10,639 nucleotides of DNA from the NCBI GenBank assembly GCA_946479905.1, contig CAMLIA010000154.1, positions 1 to 10,639 of the forward strand. Direction: 5' to 3'. The position numbers and the translations under genes are program-made. Of the stretch, positions 1 to 6,791 are shown one piece after another. The notes beneath the pieces were generated by a model. That model saw only the letters and a program-made list of their open reading frames with translations, ran no database searches and was not told the origin of the DNA. This DNA comes from an uncultured Frankiales bacterium. Lineage in GTDB: Bacteria > Actinomycetota > Actinomycetes > Mycobacteriales > SCTD01. The stretch's first letter is position 1, and every line of letters starts with the position of its first letter.

Positions 1-722
1 TGAACGACCGGTTGCGGCTTCCTGCCGGAGCATCGGTGGAGGCACCGCACGGGACGACGATCGTCGCCGTGACGCACACCGGCGGTGTGGTCATGGCAGG
101 CGACCGGCGCGCGACGATGGGCAACGTCATCGCGCAGCGCGACATCGAGAAGGTCTTCCCGGCCGACGAGTACTCCTGCGTCGGCATCGCCGGCACGGCG
201 GGGCTCGCGATCGAGATGGTGCGGCTGTTCCAGGTGGAGCTCGAGCACTACGAGAAGCTCGAGGGCAGCACCATGAGCCTGGACGGCAAGGCCAACCGGC
301 TGTCCAACATGATCCGGAGCAACCTCGGGATGGCCATGCAGGGCCTCGCCGTGGTGCCGCTGTTCGCGGGCTACGACCTCGAGCAGAGCATCGGCCGGAT
401 CTTCAGCTACGACGTCACGGGCGGCCGGTACGAGGAGCACAGCTTCCACAGCGTCGGCAGCGGCTCGGTGTTCGCCCGCGGGGCGCTGAAGAAGAAGTAC
501 CGCGAGGACGCGACCGAGGCGGACGCGATCCGGATGGCGGTCGACGCGCTCTACGACGCGGCGGACGACGACAGCGCGACAGGCGGTCCGGACCTCGCGC
601 GCCGGATCTTCCCCGTGGTGATGTCGGTGACGGCGGACGGTCTGCGCAGGGTCCCCGAGCCCGAGGTGACGACGGTGGTCGAGGCGATCGTCGCCGAGCG
701 CATGATGCGTCCGGGAGGCTGA
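1..722 (+). CDS. prcB: 20S proteasome beta subunit PrcB (5' end outside window)
   Basis: This is the catalytic beta subunit of the bacterial 20S proteasome, an N-terminal threonine protease that degrades pupylated proteins in the cytoplasm. The self-cleavage junction is visible as HG|TTIVAV; the nucleophilic Thr is encoded at 54-56. Asp at mature position 17 (AGDRR) and Lys at mature position 33 (IEKVF) complete the catalytic set, and the family segment [10 protein letters not shown] lies near the C-terminus. The frame is open to base 1. A TTG at 12 would leave only 14 propeptide residues, whereas characterised PrcB propeptides run to roughly 50-65 residues, so the true start is probably upstream. 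If the base just before the window is A, an ATG would sit there and give an 18-residue propeptide. The stop lies 4 nt before prcA, so the two are co-transcribed. Confidence 0.96.
   Translation, partial: NDRLRLPAGASVEAPHGTTIVAVTHTGGVVMAGDRRATMGNVIAQRDIEKVFPADEYSCVGIAGTAGLAIEMVRLFQVELEHYEKLEGSTMSLDGKANRLSNMIRSNLGMAMQGLAVVPLFAGYDLEQSIGRIFSYDVTGGRYEEHSFHSVGSGSVFARGALKKKYREDATEADAIRMAVDALYDAADDDSATGGPDLARRIFPVVMSVTADGLRRVPEPEVTTVVEAIVAERMMRPGG
713..718 (+). promoter_or_regulatory. Shine-Dalgarno of prcA
   Basis: GGGAGG lies inside the last codons of prcB and 8 nt before the prcA ATG. It fixes the prcA start at 727 and suggests translational coupling of the two subunits. Confidence 0.75.
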
Positions 723-726
723 GCAG

Positions 727-1431
727 ATGAGCACGCCCTTCTACGTCAGTCCCGAGCAGGTCATGCGGGACAAGAGCGACTACGCCCGCAAGGGCATCGC
801 CCGCGGTCGCTCGGTCCTGGTGATGACCTACGCCGACGGCATCCTGCTCTGCGGGGAGAACCCCAACAAGGCGCTGCACAAGATCAGCGAGATCTACGAC
901 CGGATCGCCTTCGCCGCGGTCGGGAAGTACAACGAGTTCGAGAACCTGCGGGTCGCCGGCGTCCGGTACGCCGATTTCACCGGCTACCGGTACGACCGCA
1001 GCGACGTCACGAGCCGCGGCCTCGCCAACGCCTACGCCCAGCAGCTCGGCGCCATCTTCACCGAGGCGGGCAAGCCGTTCGAGGTGGAGCTGACCGTCGC
1101 GGAGGTCGGCGCCACCGTGGCCGACGACCAGCTCTACCGGCTCACCTTCGACGGCATGGTCCAGGAGGAGCACGGCTTCATCGTCATGGGCGGCACGGCC
1201 GAGCCGATCGCGGCGGTCCTGCGGGAGGAGCACGACCCCGACGCCGACCTCGACAGCGCCGTCCGGCTCGCCCTGAAGGCGCTGTCCACACCTGCCGAGG
1301 GCGCGGAGCGGCGCGAGATCCCCGTGAACGCCATCGAGGCCGCCGTCCTCGACCGCACCCGGCCCCGAAGGGCCTTCAAGCGCCTGACCGCCGAGCGGCT
1401 CGGCACCATCCTCGGAGAGACCGCCACGTGA
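727..1431 (+). CDS. prcA: 20S proteasome alpha subunit PrcA
   Basis: This is the alpha subunit that forms the outer rings and gate of the 20S proteasome and docks the ATPase ring (Mpa/ARC). The 234-residue protein opens with [11 protein letters not shown] and continues with the family segments ARKGIARG (about residues 20-27), [17 protein letters not shown] (44-60), [10 protein letters not shown] (66-75) and [19 protein letters not shown] (about 103-121). As expected for an alpha subunit there is no propeptide or N-terminal threonine, and the N-terminal tail would form the gate. The C-terminal [12 protein letters not shown] segment is also family-like. The ATG has a good Shine-Dalgarno 8 nt upstream. 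The stop overlaps the next start as GTGA (1428-1431), so the downstream lipoprotein belongs to the same operon. The length is close to that of the mycobacterial protein (about 248 residues). Confidence 0.97.
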   Translation: MSTPFYVSPEQVMRDKSDYARKGIARGRSVLVMTYADGILLCGENPNKALHKISEIYDRIAFAAVGKYNEFENLRVAGVRYADFTGYRYDRSDVTSRGLANAYAQQLGAIFTEAGKPFEVELTVAEVGATVADDQLYRLTFDGMVQEEHGFIVMGGTAEPIAAVLREEHDPDADLDSAVRLALKALSTPAEGAERREIPVNAIEAAVLDRTRPRRAFKRLTAERLGTILGETAT

Positions 1432-1952
1432 AGCGCACCCTGATCCTGGCCGCCCTCCTCACCGCCGCGGTGACGGGCTGCAGCGGCAGCAGCGACAGCG
1501 CCGTGGGGGAGCAGCCGACGCCGACGCCCACGCCCAGCCCGACGGCGACCGCCGCACGGTTGTGCCCGACGCCTGGGCCGGCGACGGACATGACGCAGAA
1601 GCCGACGTACGCGATCCCGACGGCACCCGCTCCCGCGGAGACCACGACCAAGGACATCGTCGTCGGCACGGGGGAGCCGGCCAAGCGCGGCCAGAGCGTC
1701 ACCGTGAAGTACGTCGGGGTCAACTACAAGACCGGTGAGGAGTTCGACTCCTCGTGGAAGGTCAGCTGCGACAACACGTTCGCCTTCGACATCGGCGGCA
1801 ACGTCATCCCGGGGTTCAGCAAGGGGGTCACCGGCATGAAGGTCGGCGGCCGCCGGCTGGTCGTCATCCCTCCCAAGGACGGGTACGGCGACCAGGGCCC
1901 CGTGCCTGGTGGCACGCTCGCCTTCCTCATCGACCTGGTCGCGATCGGCTGA
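1428..1952 (+). CDS. FKBP-type peptidyl-prolyl isomerase, exported lipoprotein
   Basis: This is a predicted membrane-anchored extracytoplasmic FKBP prolyl isomerase of 174 residues. The signal peptide ends in a lipobox, VTGC, with Cys18 as the lipidation site. A Thr/Pro-rich linker (about 30-40) and a less conserved segment precede the FKBP domain (about 75-174). FKBP pocket positions are present: Tyr95, Phe106-Asp107, Phe120, Val126-Ile127, Tyr153 and Phe166. The usual pocket Trp is Phe130, a common bacterial substitution that often weakens FK506 binding. Cys46 and Cys114 could form a disulfide after export. The GTG start overlaps the prcA stop by 4 nt and has GGAGAG at 1414-1419. The upstream half of the protein is too divergent to assign. 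A related cytosolic FKBP lies downstream of pafA. Confidence 0.9.
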   Translation: MKRTLILAALLTAAVTGCSGSSDSAVGEQPTPTPTPSPTATAARLCPTPGPATDMTQKPTYAIPTAPAPAETTTKDIVVGTGEPAKRGQSVTVKYVGVNYKTGEEFDSSWKVSCDNTFAFDIGGNVIPGFSKGVTGMKVGGRRLVVIPPKDGYGDQGPVPGGTLAFLIDLVAIG

Positions 1953-1953
1953 C

Positions 1954-1977
1954 GATCACGGGTGGTGCCCGATGATC
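1954..1977 (+). terminator. Stem-loop after the prc operon, possible terminator
   Basis: GATCACGGG (1954-1962) pairs with CCCGATGATC (1968-1977) around a 5-nt loop, giving a 9-bp stem with one bulged base. It starts 1 nt after the lipoprotein stop codon. There is no T-tract, which is common for actinobacterial hairpin terminators, so its function is inferred from position and structure only. Confidence 0.45.
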
Positions 1978-2039
1978 CGAACGGGCCATACCGTGCACCA
2001 CGAGGATCGAACAACGTGTCAGTCGACAGAGCGTTGACC

Positions 2040-2100
2040 CGCACGGTCCTCACCGGTCCCACACCAGGGACACGGAGGAAATCGGTCGCCTGACCGTGCG
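2040..2100 (+). other. Potential structured leader with nested hairpins
   Basis: CGCACGGTC (2040-2048) is exactly complementary to GACCGTGCG (2092-2100), a 9-bp stem. Inside it, ACCG (2052-2055) can pair with CGGT (2083-2086), and GTCCC (2056-2060) with GGGAC (2067-2071) over a 6-nt loop. A strong Shine-Dalgarno-like GGAGGAA (2074-2080) sits in the enclosed part, and the GTG at 2096 lies in the 3' arm. This could be a regulatory fold in the leader of the surface-protein gene. High GC makes short stems common, so confidence is low. The rest of 1953-2179 shows no gene; it has a TACCGT -10-like hexamer at 1989-1994 without a convincing -35. Confidence 0.3.
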
Positions 2101-2163
2101 TCGAGCCAATGGCGAGCCCACCAGTCGGAATGAGCGCCTCCACCCTCGGAGCGCTCGCGACCT

Positions 2164-2169
2164 AGGGGG
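2164..2169 (+). promoter_or_regulatory. Shine-Dalgarno deciding the surface-protein start
   Basis: AGGGGG lies 10 nt before the GTG at 2180. Starting there puts a compact signal peptide at the N-terminus. The in-frame GTG at 2096 would add 28 polar residues in front of that signal peptide, and its nearest Shine-Dalgarno (2074-2079) is 16 nt away, too far for a normal site. Confidence 0.55.
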
Positions 2170-2179
2170 CTTCACGCTC

Positions 2180-2965
2180 GTGGGAACCACTCGACTGCCG
2201 CGTCGCGGCACCCTCCTCGTCGGGGCGGCCGGTGCGCTGCTGATCGGCAACGCCGGCCTGGCGCTCGCCGTCACCACCAGCGACGACCTGACGGCGTCCG
2301 TGGCGAAGCCGAAGGTGACGATCTGCCACGGCACCAACGCCGAGCCCAACCCGTACGTCCTGGAGCAGCCCGCCAGGGACGGCGACGTCGCCGGCCACGC
2401 CTTCCACACCGGTCCGGTGTGGGCGCCGGGCGCAAAGGCGGCCGGCATCGTCTGGGGCGACATCATCCCGCCCTTCGACTACCCGGACGGCAACGGCGGC
2501 ACAGCCCACTTCCCGGGGCTCAACTGGCCGGCCGGCCAGGCGATCTACAACAACGGGTGCAACCTGCCCGGCACGCAGCCCTCGCCGACCCCGACCGCCA
2601 CGGTGACGGCCACCGCGACGGCCACCGCGACGGCCACCGCCACCGCCACGGCAACAGCCACGGCCACGGCCACGGCCACGGCCACGGCGACCGCCACCGC
2701 GACGAGCACCACCTCCCCGACCCCTGAGGGCACCGTCGAGCCGACCTCGGCGACGTCACCCACCACCGAGCCGACCACGGGTGGTGGCGGGACGATCGTC
2801 ATCCCGTCCGACAGCCCCAGCCCGGCGCCGTTCACCGGCGGTGGCGGCACCATCGTGACGCTGCCCTTCACCGGTGTCCCGACCGGCCTGCTGGCCAGCG
2901 TCTCCGCGGGCCTGCTGGCTCTCGGCTGCTGGCTGACCTACGCCGGCCGCCGCCGCAGCGCCTAG
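2180..2965 (+). CDS. LPXTG-anchored surface protein with CHxT/GHxxH domain
   Basis: This is a predicted secreted protein of 261 residues, attached to the cell wall by a sortase. The signal peptide has an Arg-rich n-region (RLPRRG, 5-10), a hydrophobic core (11-30) and a likely cleavage after ALA (28-30). The mature domain (about 41-130) carries VTICHGT (Cys49-His50), GHAFH (His73, His76), DIIPPFDY (94-101) and IYNNGC (Cys127). This pattern recurs in actinobacterial secreted and surface proteins whose role I do not know; the Cys/His residues could bind metal or form a disulfide. A Ser/Thr/Pro stalk with an (Ala-Thr)n block (140-175) follows. The C-terminus is a classic sorting signal: LPFTG (228-232), a hydrophobic span, then GRRRSA. 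The segment TGGGGTIV occurs twice just before LPFTG. The gene stands alone between two hairpins. Starting at 2096 instead would give 289 residues. Confidence 0.85.
   Translation: MGTTRLPRRGTLLVGAAGALLIGNAGLALAVTTSDDLTASVAKPKVTICHGTNAEPNPYVLEQPARDGDVAGHAFHTGPVWAPGAKAAGIVWGDIIPPFDYPDGNGGTAHFPGLNWPAGQAIYNNGCNLPGTQPSPTPTATVTATATATATATATATATATATATATATATATATSTTSPTPEGTVEPTSATSPTTEPTTGGGGTIVIPSDSPSPAPFTGGGGTIVTLPFTGVPTGLLASVSAGLLALGCWLTYAGRRRSA
2597..2704 (+). repeat. (Ala-Thr)n coding microsatellite, 6-nt period
   Basis: Thirty-six codons alternate Ala and Thr (one Ala is replaced by Val at the third position of the block), built on an imperfect GCCACG/GCCACC hexamer. The 108 bp is the low-complexity stalk of the surface protein. 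Because the unit is 6 nt, gain or loss of copies would change stalk length without a frameshift. Synonymous variation between units shows the array is not freshly expanded throughout; the most uniform stretch is about 2658-2687. Confidence 0.9.
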
Positions 2966-2982
2966 CCGCTCGCCATGAGCGA

Positions 2983-3018
2983 CCGCGTCCGCCCGTGCAG
3001 CACGCCGGGCGGACGCGG
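2983..3018 (+). terminator. Perfect 13-bp hairpin, terminator before pafA
   Basis: CCGCGTCCGCCCG (2983-2995) is exactly repeated in inverse complement at 3006-3018, with a 10-nt loop. It starts 18 nt after the surface-protein stop and ends about 45 nt before pafA. There is no T-tract, but the stem is very stable. It most likely separates transcription of the surface gene from pafA. Confidence 0.75.
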
Positions 3019-3049
3019 CCATGTCGGCCCCTGCTGCGCCACCACCCTG

Positions 3050-3062
3050 TAGCGTCCGAGCC
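3050..3062 (+). promoter_or_regulatory. Leaderless -10 element of pafA
   Basis: TAGCGT (3050-3055) fits the actinobacterial -10 consensus TANNNT and is followed by 7 nt (CCGAGCC) and the GTG start. Transcription would begin at or beside the start codon. No Shine-Dalgarno precedes the GTG, which supports a leaderless mRNA. No clear -35 is visible. Confidence 0.6.
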
Positions 3063-4421
3063 GTGGAGCGTCGGATCTACGGCATCGAGAACGAGTACGG
3101 CGTCACGTGCACGTTCCGGGGGCAGCGCCGGCTCAGCCCCGACGAGGTCGCGCGCTACCTGTTCCGACGCGTCGTGAGCTGGGGCCGCAGCTCGAACGTC
3201 TTCCTCCGCAACGGGGCGCGGCTCTACCTCGACGTCGGCAGCCACCCGGAGTACGCCACCCCCGAGTGCGACTCGGTGATCGACCTGGTCACGCACGACA
3301 AGGCGGGGGAGCGGATCCTCGAGGGGCTGCTCGTGGATGCCGAGCGGCGGTTGCGCGAGGAGGGCATCGCCGGGGACATCTACCTGTTCAAGAACAACAC
3401 CGACTCGGCGGGCAACTCCTACGGCTGCCACGAGAACTACCTCGTGGGCCGGCACGGGGAGTTCACGCGGCTCGCCGACGTGCTCATCCCGTTCCTCGTC
3501 ACCCGCCAGATCATCTGCGGTGCCGGCAAGGTGCTGCAGACCCCGCGCGGTGCGGTCTTCTGCGTCAGCCAGCGCGCCGAGCACATCTGGGAGGGCGTGA
3601 GCTCCGCGACCACCCGCTCCCGCCCCATCATCAACACCCGCGACGAGCCGCACGCCGACGCCGAGCGGTTCCGCCGGCTGCACGTCATCGTCGGCGACAG
3701 CAACATGTCGGAGACGACGACCCTGCTGAAGGTCGGCACGACCGACCTGGTGCTGCGCATGATCGAGGCCGGCGTCGTGATGCGCGACCTCACCCTCGAG
3801 AACCCGATCCGGGCCATCCGCGAGGTCAGCCACGACCTGACCGGGCAGAAGAAGGTCAAGCTGGCCAACGGCCGTGAGGCCTCGGCGCTGGAGATCCAGC
3901 GGGAGTACTACAACAAGGCCGAGGACTTCGTCGCCCGCCGCGGCAGCGACGACCTCGTCAAGCGGGTCCTCGAGCTCTGGGACCGGACCCTGACGGCCAT
4001 CGAGACCCAGGACCTCAGCCTCGTGGAGCGCGAGATCGACTGGGTCATCAAGCACCAGCTCATCGAGCGCTACCGCGGCAAGCACGACCTCGCGCTGTCC
4101 AGCCCACGGGTCGCCCAGCTCGACCTCGCCTACCACGACGTCAACCGCAACCGCGGGCTCTACTACCTGCTCGAGCGCAAGGGGATGGTCGACCGCGCCA
4201 CGAGCGACCTGCTGACGTTCGAGGCGAAGTCGGTGCCGCCGCAGACGACCCGGGCACGGCTGCGCGGGGAGTTCATCGCGAAGGCGCAGGAGAAGCGCCG
4301 CGACTTCACGGTCGACTGGGTGCACCTCAAGCTCAACGACCAGGCCCAGCGGACCGTCCTGTGCAAGGACCCCTTCCGGTCCGTCGACGACCGCGTCGAC
4401 AAGCTCATCGCCTCGATGTGA
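3063..4421 (+). CDS. pafA: Pup-protein ligase PafA
   Basis: PafA uses ATP to phosphorylate the C-terminal glutamate of Pup and joins it to substrate lysines, marking proteins for the proteasome. Family signatures are dense: [12 protein letters not shown] (7-18, with metal/ATP-site Glu9), [13 protein letters not shown] (54-66, where Asp57 aligns with the proposed catalytic aspartate), [37 protein letters not shown], and the C-terminal [19 protein letters not shown] with DPFR. I prefer the GTG at 3063 to the in-frame ATG at 3021. It begins VERRIYGIE like mycobacterial PafA, gives 452 residues (the length of the M. tuberculosis protein), and has a leaderless -10 at the right distance. The ATG would add a non-conserved Pro/Ala-rich 14 residues and lies 2 nt after the hairpin. 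The companion genes pup and dop are not in the window. Confidence 0.97.
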   Translation: MERRIYGIENEYGVTCTFRGQRRLSPDEVARYLFRRVVSWGRSSNVFLRNGARLYLDVGSHPEYATPECDSVIDLVTHDKAGERILEGLLVDAERRLREEGIAGDIYLFKNNTDSAGNSYGCHENYLVGRHGEFTRLADVLIPFLVTRQIICGAGKVLQTPRGAVFCVSQRAEHIWEGVSSATTRSRPIINTRDEPHADAERFRRLHVIVGDSNMSETTTLLKVGTTDLVLRMIEAGVVMRDLTLENPIRAIREVSHDLTGQKKVKLANGREASALEIQREYYNKAEDFVARRGSDDLVKRVLELWDRTLTAIETQDLSLVEREIDWVIKHQLIERYRGKHDLALSSPRVAQLDLAYHDVNRNRGLYYLLERKGMVDRATSDLLTFEAKSVPPQTTRARLRGEFIAKAQEKRRDFTVDWVHLKLNDQAQRTVLCKDPFRSVDDRVDKLIASM

Positions 4422-4434
4422 TTGGCTGCGGCCC

Positions 4435-4803
4435 ATGGAGAAGCCGCAGATCACCATCCCGGACGGGCCGCCGCCCGCCGACCTCGTCGTCGAGGACCTC
4501 ACCGAGGGCAGCGGGCCGGAGGCGGTGAGCGGCACGCGTTGCACGATGCAGTACGTCGGCCACTCCTGGTCCACCGGCAAGCAGTTCGACGCGAGCTGGG
4601 ACCGGGGCGAGCCGTTCAGCTTCCAGCTCGGTGCCGGGATGGTCATCGGCGGCTGGGACCAGGGGGTCGCCGGGATGAAGGTCGGCGGCCGGCGTCGGCT
4701 GACGATCCCGCCGCACCTGGGCTACGGCGCGCGCGGCGCCGGCGGCGCGATCGGCCCGAACGAGACCCTCGTGTTCGTGGTGGACCTGCTGAGCGTCTCC
4801 TAG
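4435..4803 (+). CDS. FKBP-type peptidyl-prolyl isomerase, cytosolic
   Basis: This is a single-domain FKBP prolyl cis-trans isomerase of 122 residues without signal peptide or anchor, so it is cytosolic. The full active-site set of the FKBP12 family is visible: Tyr40, Phe51-Asp52, Phe63, Val70-Ile71, Trp74, Tyr97 (LGYGARG) and Phe114. This site is more canonical than that of the lipoprotein FKBP at 1428-1952, which has Phe in place of the Trp. The N-terminus MEKPQITIPDGPPP is typical of actinobacterial FKBPs. The start lies 13 nt after the pafA stop with no Shine-Dalgarno; a poor -10-like TTGGCT (4422-4427) 7 nt before the ATG leaves a leaderless start possible but unproven. Co-transcription with pafA is equally likely. 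No direct role in pupylation is known. Confidence 0.95.
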   Translation: MEKPQITIPDGPPPADLVVEDLTEGSGPEAVSGTRCTMQYVGHSWSTGKQFDASWDRGEPFSFQLGAGMVIGGWDQGVAGMKVGGRRRLTIPPHLGYGARGAGGAIGPNETLVFVVDLLSVS

Positions 4804-4809
4804 CTCGAC

Positions 4810-4822
4810 TAACGTCCTCGCC
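4810..4822 (+). promoter_or_regulatory. Leaderless -10 element of pafB
   Basis: TAACGT (4810-4815) followed by 7 nt (CCTCGCC) leads directly to the pafB GTG. The layout nearly copies the pafA promoter (TAGCGT, CCGAGCC, GTG). No Shine-Dalgarno is present. It implies that pafBC can be transcribed separately from pafA. Confidence 0.6.
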
Positions 4823-5803
4823 GTGGCGGCGAAGAAGACGGAGCGGTTGCTGAACCTGGTCATCTGCCTGCTCGCGACCCGTCGCTACCTGACGGTCCAG
4901 CAGATCCGCGAGGCGGTGCCGGGGTACAGCCAGGACAGCGGGGCCGACAACGAGGAGGCCTTCCGCCGGATGTTCGAGCGGGACAAGGAGGAGCTCCGCG
5001 AGCTCGGCGTCCCGCTCGAGACCGGGTCGAACTCGCACTGGGACGACGAGGTCGGCTACCGGATCGCGCGCCGCGACTACGAGCTCCCCGAGATCGTGCT
5101 GGAACCGGACGAGGCCGCGGCGCTCGGGCTGGCTGCCCGGCTCTGGCAGTCGGCCCCGCTGGCCGGCGCCACCGGCTCGGCACTGCTGAAGCTGCGCGCG
5201 GCCGGCATCGAGACACCGGAGAGCGCCACCGGCCTCGAGCCCCGCATCGGCGCGAGCGAGCCCGCGTTCGAGGGGGTGCTCGCCGCGGCGACCCACGGGC
5301 GCCGGCTGCGCTTCCGCTACCGCACCGCCGGCCGTCCCACCGACGAGGACCGCCACGTCGAGCCGTGGGGGGTCGTGTCCTGGCGCGGCCGCTGGTACCT
5401 GGTCGCCCACGACCTCCTCCGGGAGGCGCCCCGGGTCTTCCGGCTGTCGCGGATCGTGGGGGACGTGAAGGCCGAGGGGCCGGAGGGCGCCGTCGAGGTG
5501 CCCGAGGGCGTCGACCTGCGCGCGATGGTGGTGCGCGAGGCCGCGGAGATGCAGCCGCAGCAGACGGCACAGGTCCGGGTGCGCAGTGGCAGCTGCTGGG
5601 AGCTGCGCCGGTCGGCCACGACGGTCACGCCCGACGAGCCGGGCTGGGACGTCGTCGAGCTCGGGTTCTCCGACACCGGCCGCTTCGCCGACCGGATCGC
5701 CGGCTACGGCGCGGACGCCGTGGTCGTGTCGCCCCAGGAGGCTCGCGACGCCGTGATCGAGCGGCTCACCGCCCTGGCGTCCGGGGAGCGGGTGACCGCG
5801 TGA
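4823..5803 (+). CDS. pafB: WYL-domain transcriptional regulator PafB
   Basis: PafB pairs with PafC to form PafBC, the activator of the LexA/RecA-independent DNA-damage response in mycobacteria; WYL domains sense single-stranded DNA. The protein has 326 residues. A winged helix-turn-helix occupies about 1-65 (LNLVICLLATRRYLTVQQIREAV, then EEAFRRMFERDKEELRELGVPL). The WYL domain is around 145-215, with Trp191-Tyr192-Leu193 in GRWYLVAHD and the partner segment RVFRLSRI. The C-terminal WCX extension covers about 225-326. The GTG start follows a -10 hexamer by 7 nt, and the N-terminus MAAKKTERLLNLV is family-typical. It overlaps pafC by 4 nt (GTGA), consistent with stoichiometric production. Although named as a proteasome accessory factor, it acts as a regulator, not in proteolysis. 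Confidence 0.95.
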   Translation: MAAKKTERLLNLVICLLATRRYLTVQQIREAVPGYSQDSGADNEEAFRRMFERDKEELRELGVPLETGSNSHWDDEVGYRIARRDYELPEIVLEPDEAAALGLAARLWQSAPLAGATGSALLKLRAAGIETPESATGLEPRIGASEPAFEGVLAAATHGRRLRFRYRTAGRPTDEDRHVEPWGVVSWRGRWYLVAHDLLREAPRVFRLSRIVGDVKAEGPEGAVEVPEGVDLRAMVVREAAEMQPQQTAQVRVRSGSCWELRRSATTVTPDEPGWDVVELGFSDTGRFADRIAGYGADAVVVSPQEARDAVIERLTALASGERVTA

Positions 5804-6762
5804 GCGGCACCCTCGAGCAGCTGCCACGGCTGCTGGCCCTCGTCCCGTACCTGCTCGCCCGGCCGGGCGTGCCGTTCGCCACCGCGGCGGCCGACTTCGG
5901 TGTGACGGAGGAGCGGCTGCGCAAGGACCTCAACCTGCTCTGGCTCTGCGGCCTGCCCGGTCACTACCCCGGCGACCTCATCGAGATCGAGTTCGAGGGC
6001 GACACCATCACGCTGTCGGACGCGCAGGGCGTCGACCGGCCGCTGCGGCTGACCGTGGACGAGGCGCTCGCGCTGGTCGTCGCGCTCCGCACCCTCGCCG
6101 AGACGCCCGGCCTCGCCGACCCGGACCCGGTGCTGCGCGCCCTGGCGAAGGTCGAGGCCGCGGCAGGGAGCGCAGCCGCCCCCGCCGAGCGGGTCGAGGT
6201 CGCGCTGGTCGGCGCCGACGCGGCCGACGACGGCGTGCTGCCCGTGGTCCGTGACGCGCTGGAGCGGCAGCGCGCGCTGTTCCTCCGCTACTGGACCGCC
6301 GGCCGCGACGAGGTCACCGAGCGCGTGGTGGACCCGCTGCGGCTGGTCACGGCGGACGGCCAGGCCTACCTGGAGGCGTGGTGCCGGCGCGCCGAGGGCG
6401 TGCGGATGTTCCACCTCGGCCGGGTGCGGGAGGTGCGGCTGCTCGACGAGCCCGCCGCCCCGCCGAGCGACGTCCCGTTCCGGGACCTGTCGCAGGGGCT
6501 GTTCCAGCCCGGCGAGCTCGACACGGTCGTCACCCTCGCCCTGGAGCCGGGGGCCGCGTGGGTCAGCGACTACTACCCGATCGACAGCGTGGAGGAGCTC
6601 GGCGACGGGCGGCAGGTGGTCACGCTGCGCACGTCGGGCACGGCCTGGGTGCGCCGGCTCGCGCTGTCCCTCGGGACGCGCGGCCGCATCCTGGCGCCCG
6701 CCGAGCTCGCGGAGCAGGTGCGGGCGGACGCTGCGCGCGCGCTCACGGCGTACCAGGCCTGA
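5800..6762 (+). CDS. pafC: WYL-domain transcriptional regulator PafC
   Basis: This is the second half of the PafBC activator, 320 residues, close to the mycobacterial protein (about 316). The N-terminal helix-turn-helix (about 5-55) contains PFATAAADFGVTEERLRKDLN. The WYL-type domain is around 145-215 with Ala189-Tyr190-Leu191 in place of the strict WYL triplet and RMFHLGRVREV as its second conserved strand. A WCX-like C-terminal domain follows. The GTG at 5800 overlaps the pafB stop, and the open frame continues far upstream only as a shadow inside pafB. A GGGGAG at 5783-5788 may assist initiation, but coupling to pafB is the more likely mechanism. The relaxed WYL triplet is usual in PafC. 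After its stop comes a 100-nt gap with a possible promoter, so the operon probably ends here. Confidence 0.95.
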   Translation: MSGTLEQLPRLLALVPYLLARPGVPFATAAADFGVTEERLRKDLNLLWLCGLPGHYPGDLIEIEFEGDTITLSDAQGVDRPLRLTVDEALALVVALRTLAETPGLADPDPVLRALAKVEAAAGSAAAPAERVEVALVGADAADDGVLPVVRDALERQRALFLRYWTAGRDEVTERVVDPLRLVTADGQAYLEAWCRRAEGVRMFHLGRVREVRLLDEPAAPPSDVPFRDLSQGLFQPGELDTVVTLALEPGAAWVSDYYPIDSVEELGDGRQVVTLRTSGTAWVRRLALSLGTRGRILAPAELAEQVRADAARALTAYQA

Positions 6763-6791
6763 TCCTTTCGGGCCATTCGGCCGGGCGGACG

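Noticed and set aside
621..629. ATGTCGGTG inside prcB, 8 of 9 matches to the RecA-NDp element
   Set aside because: It has no -10 at the required distance, lies within coding sequence, and prcA has its own Shine-Dalgarno and a 4-nt gap to prcB.
2017..2023. TGTCAGT, matching the core of the PafBC (RecA-NDp) promoter element TTGTCRGTG-N8-TANNNT, upstream of the surface gene
   Set aside because: The flanking T and G are not matched, and no TANNNT lies 8 nt downstream (the bases there are GTTGAC). A 7-base match alone is weak.
2013..2035. Imperfect palindrome AACG-TGTC-N4-GACA-N3-CGTT, a possible operator
   Set aside because: The arms need a 3-nt insertion to align, and no promoter with a good -35 and -10 surrounds it. 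Left as chance.
2096..2179. GTG at 2096 as the surface-protein start
   Set aside because: It would put 28 polar residues before the signal peptide, with a Shine-Dalgarno 16 nt away. The GTG at 2180 has AGGGGG at 10 nt.
2545..2871. Minus-strand open frame with an alternating Val-Ala repeat
   Set aside because: It is the antisense reading of the Ala-Thr repeat and has no independent evidence.
3021..3062. ATG at 3021 as the pafA start
   Set aside because: It adds 14 non-conserved Ala/Pro residues, lies 2 nt after a strong hairpin with no Shine-Dalgarno, and the GTG at 3063 gives the standard 452-residue protein.
2868..4646. Long minus-strand open frame antisense to pafA
   Set aside because: It is a shadow of pafA, whose protein is conserved along its full length. 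The antisense translation is repetitive and has no motif.
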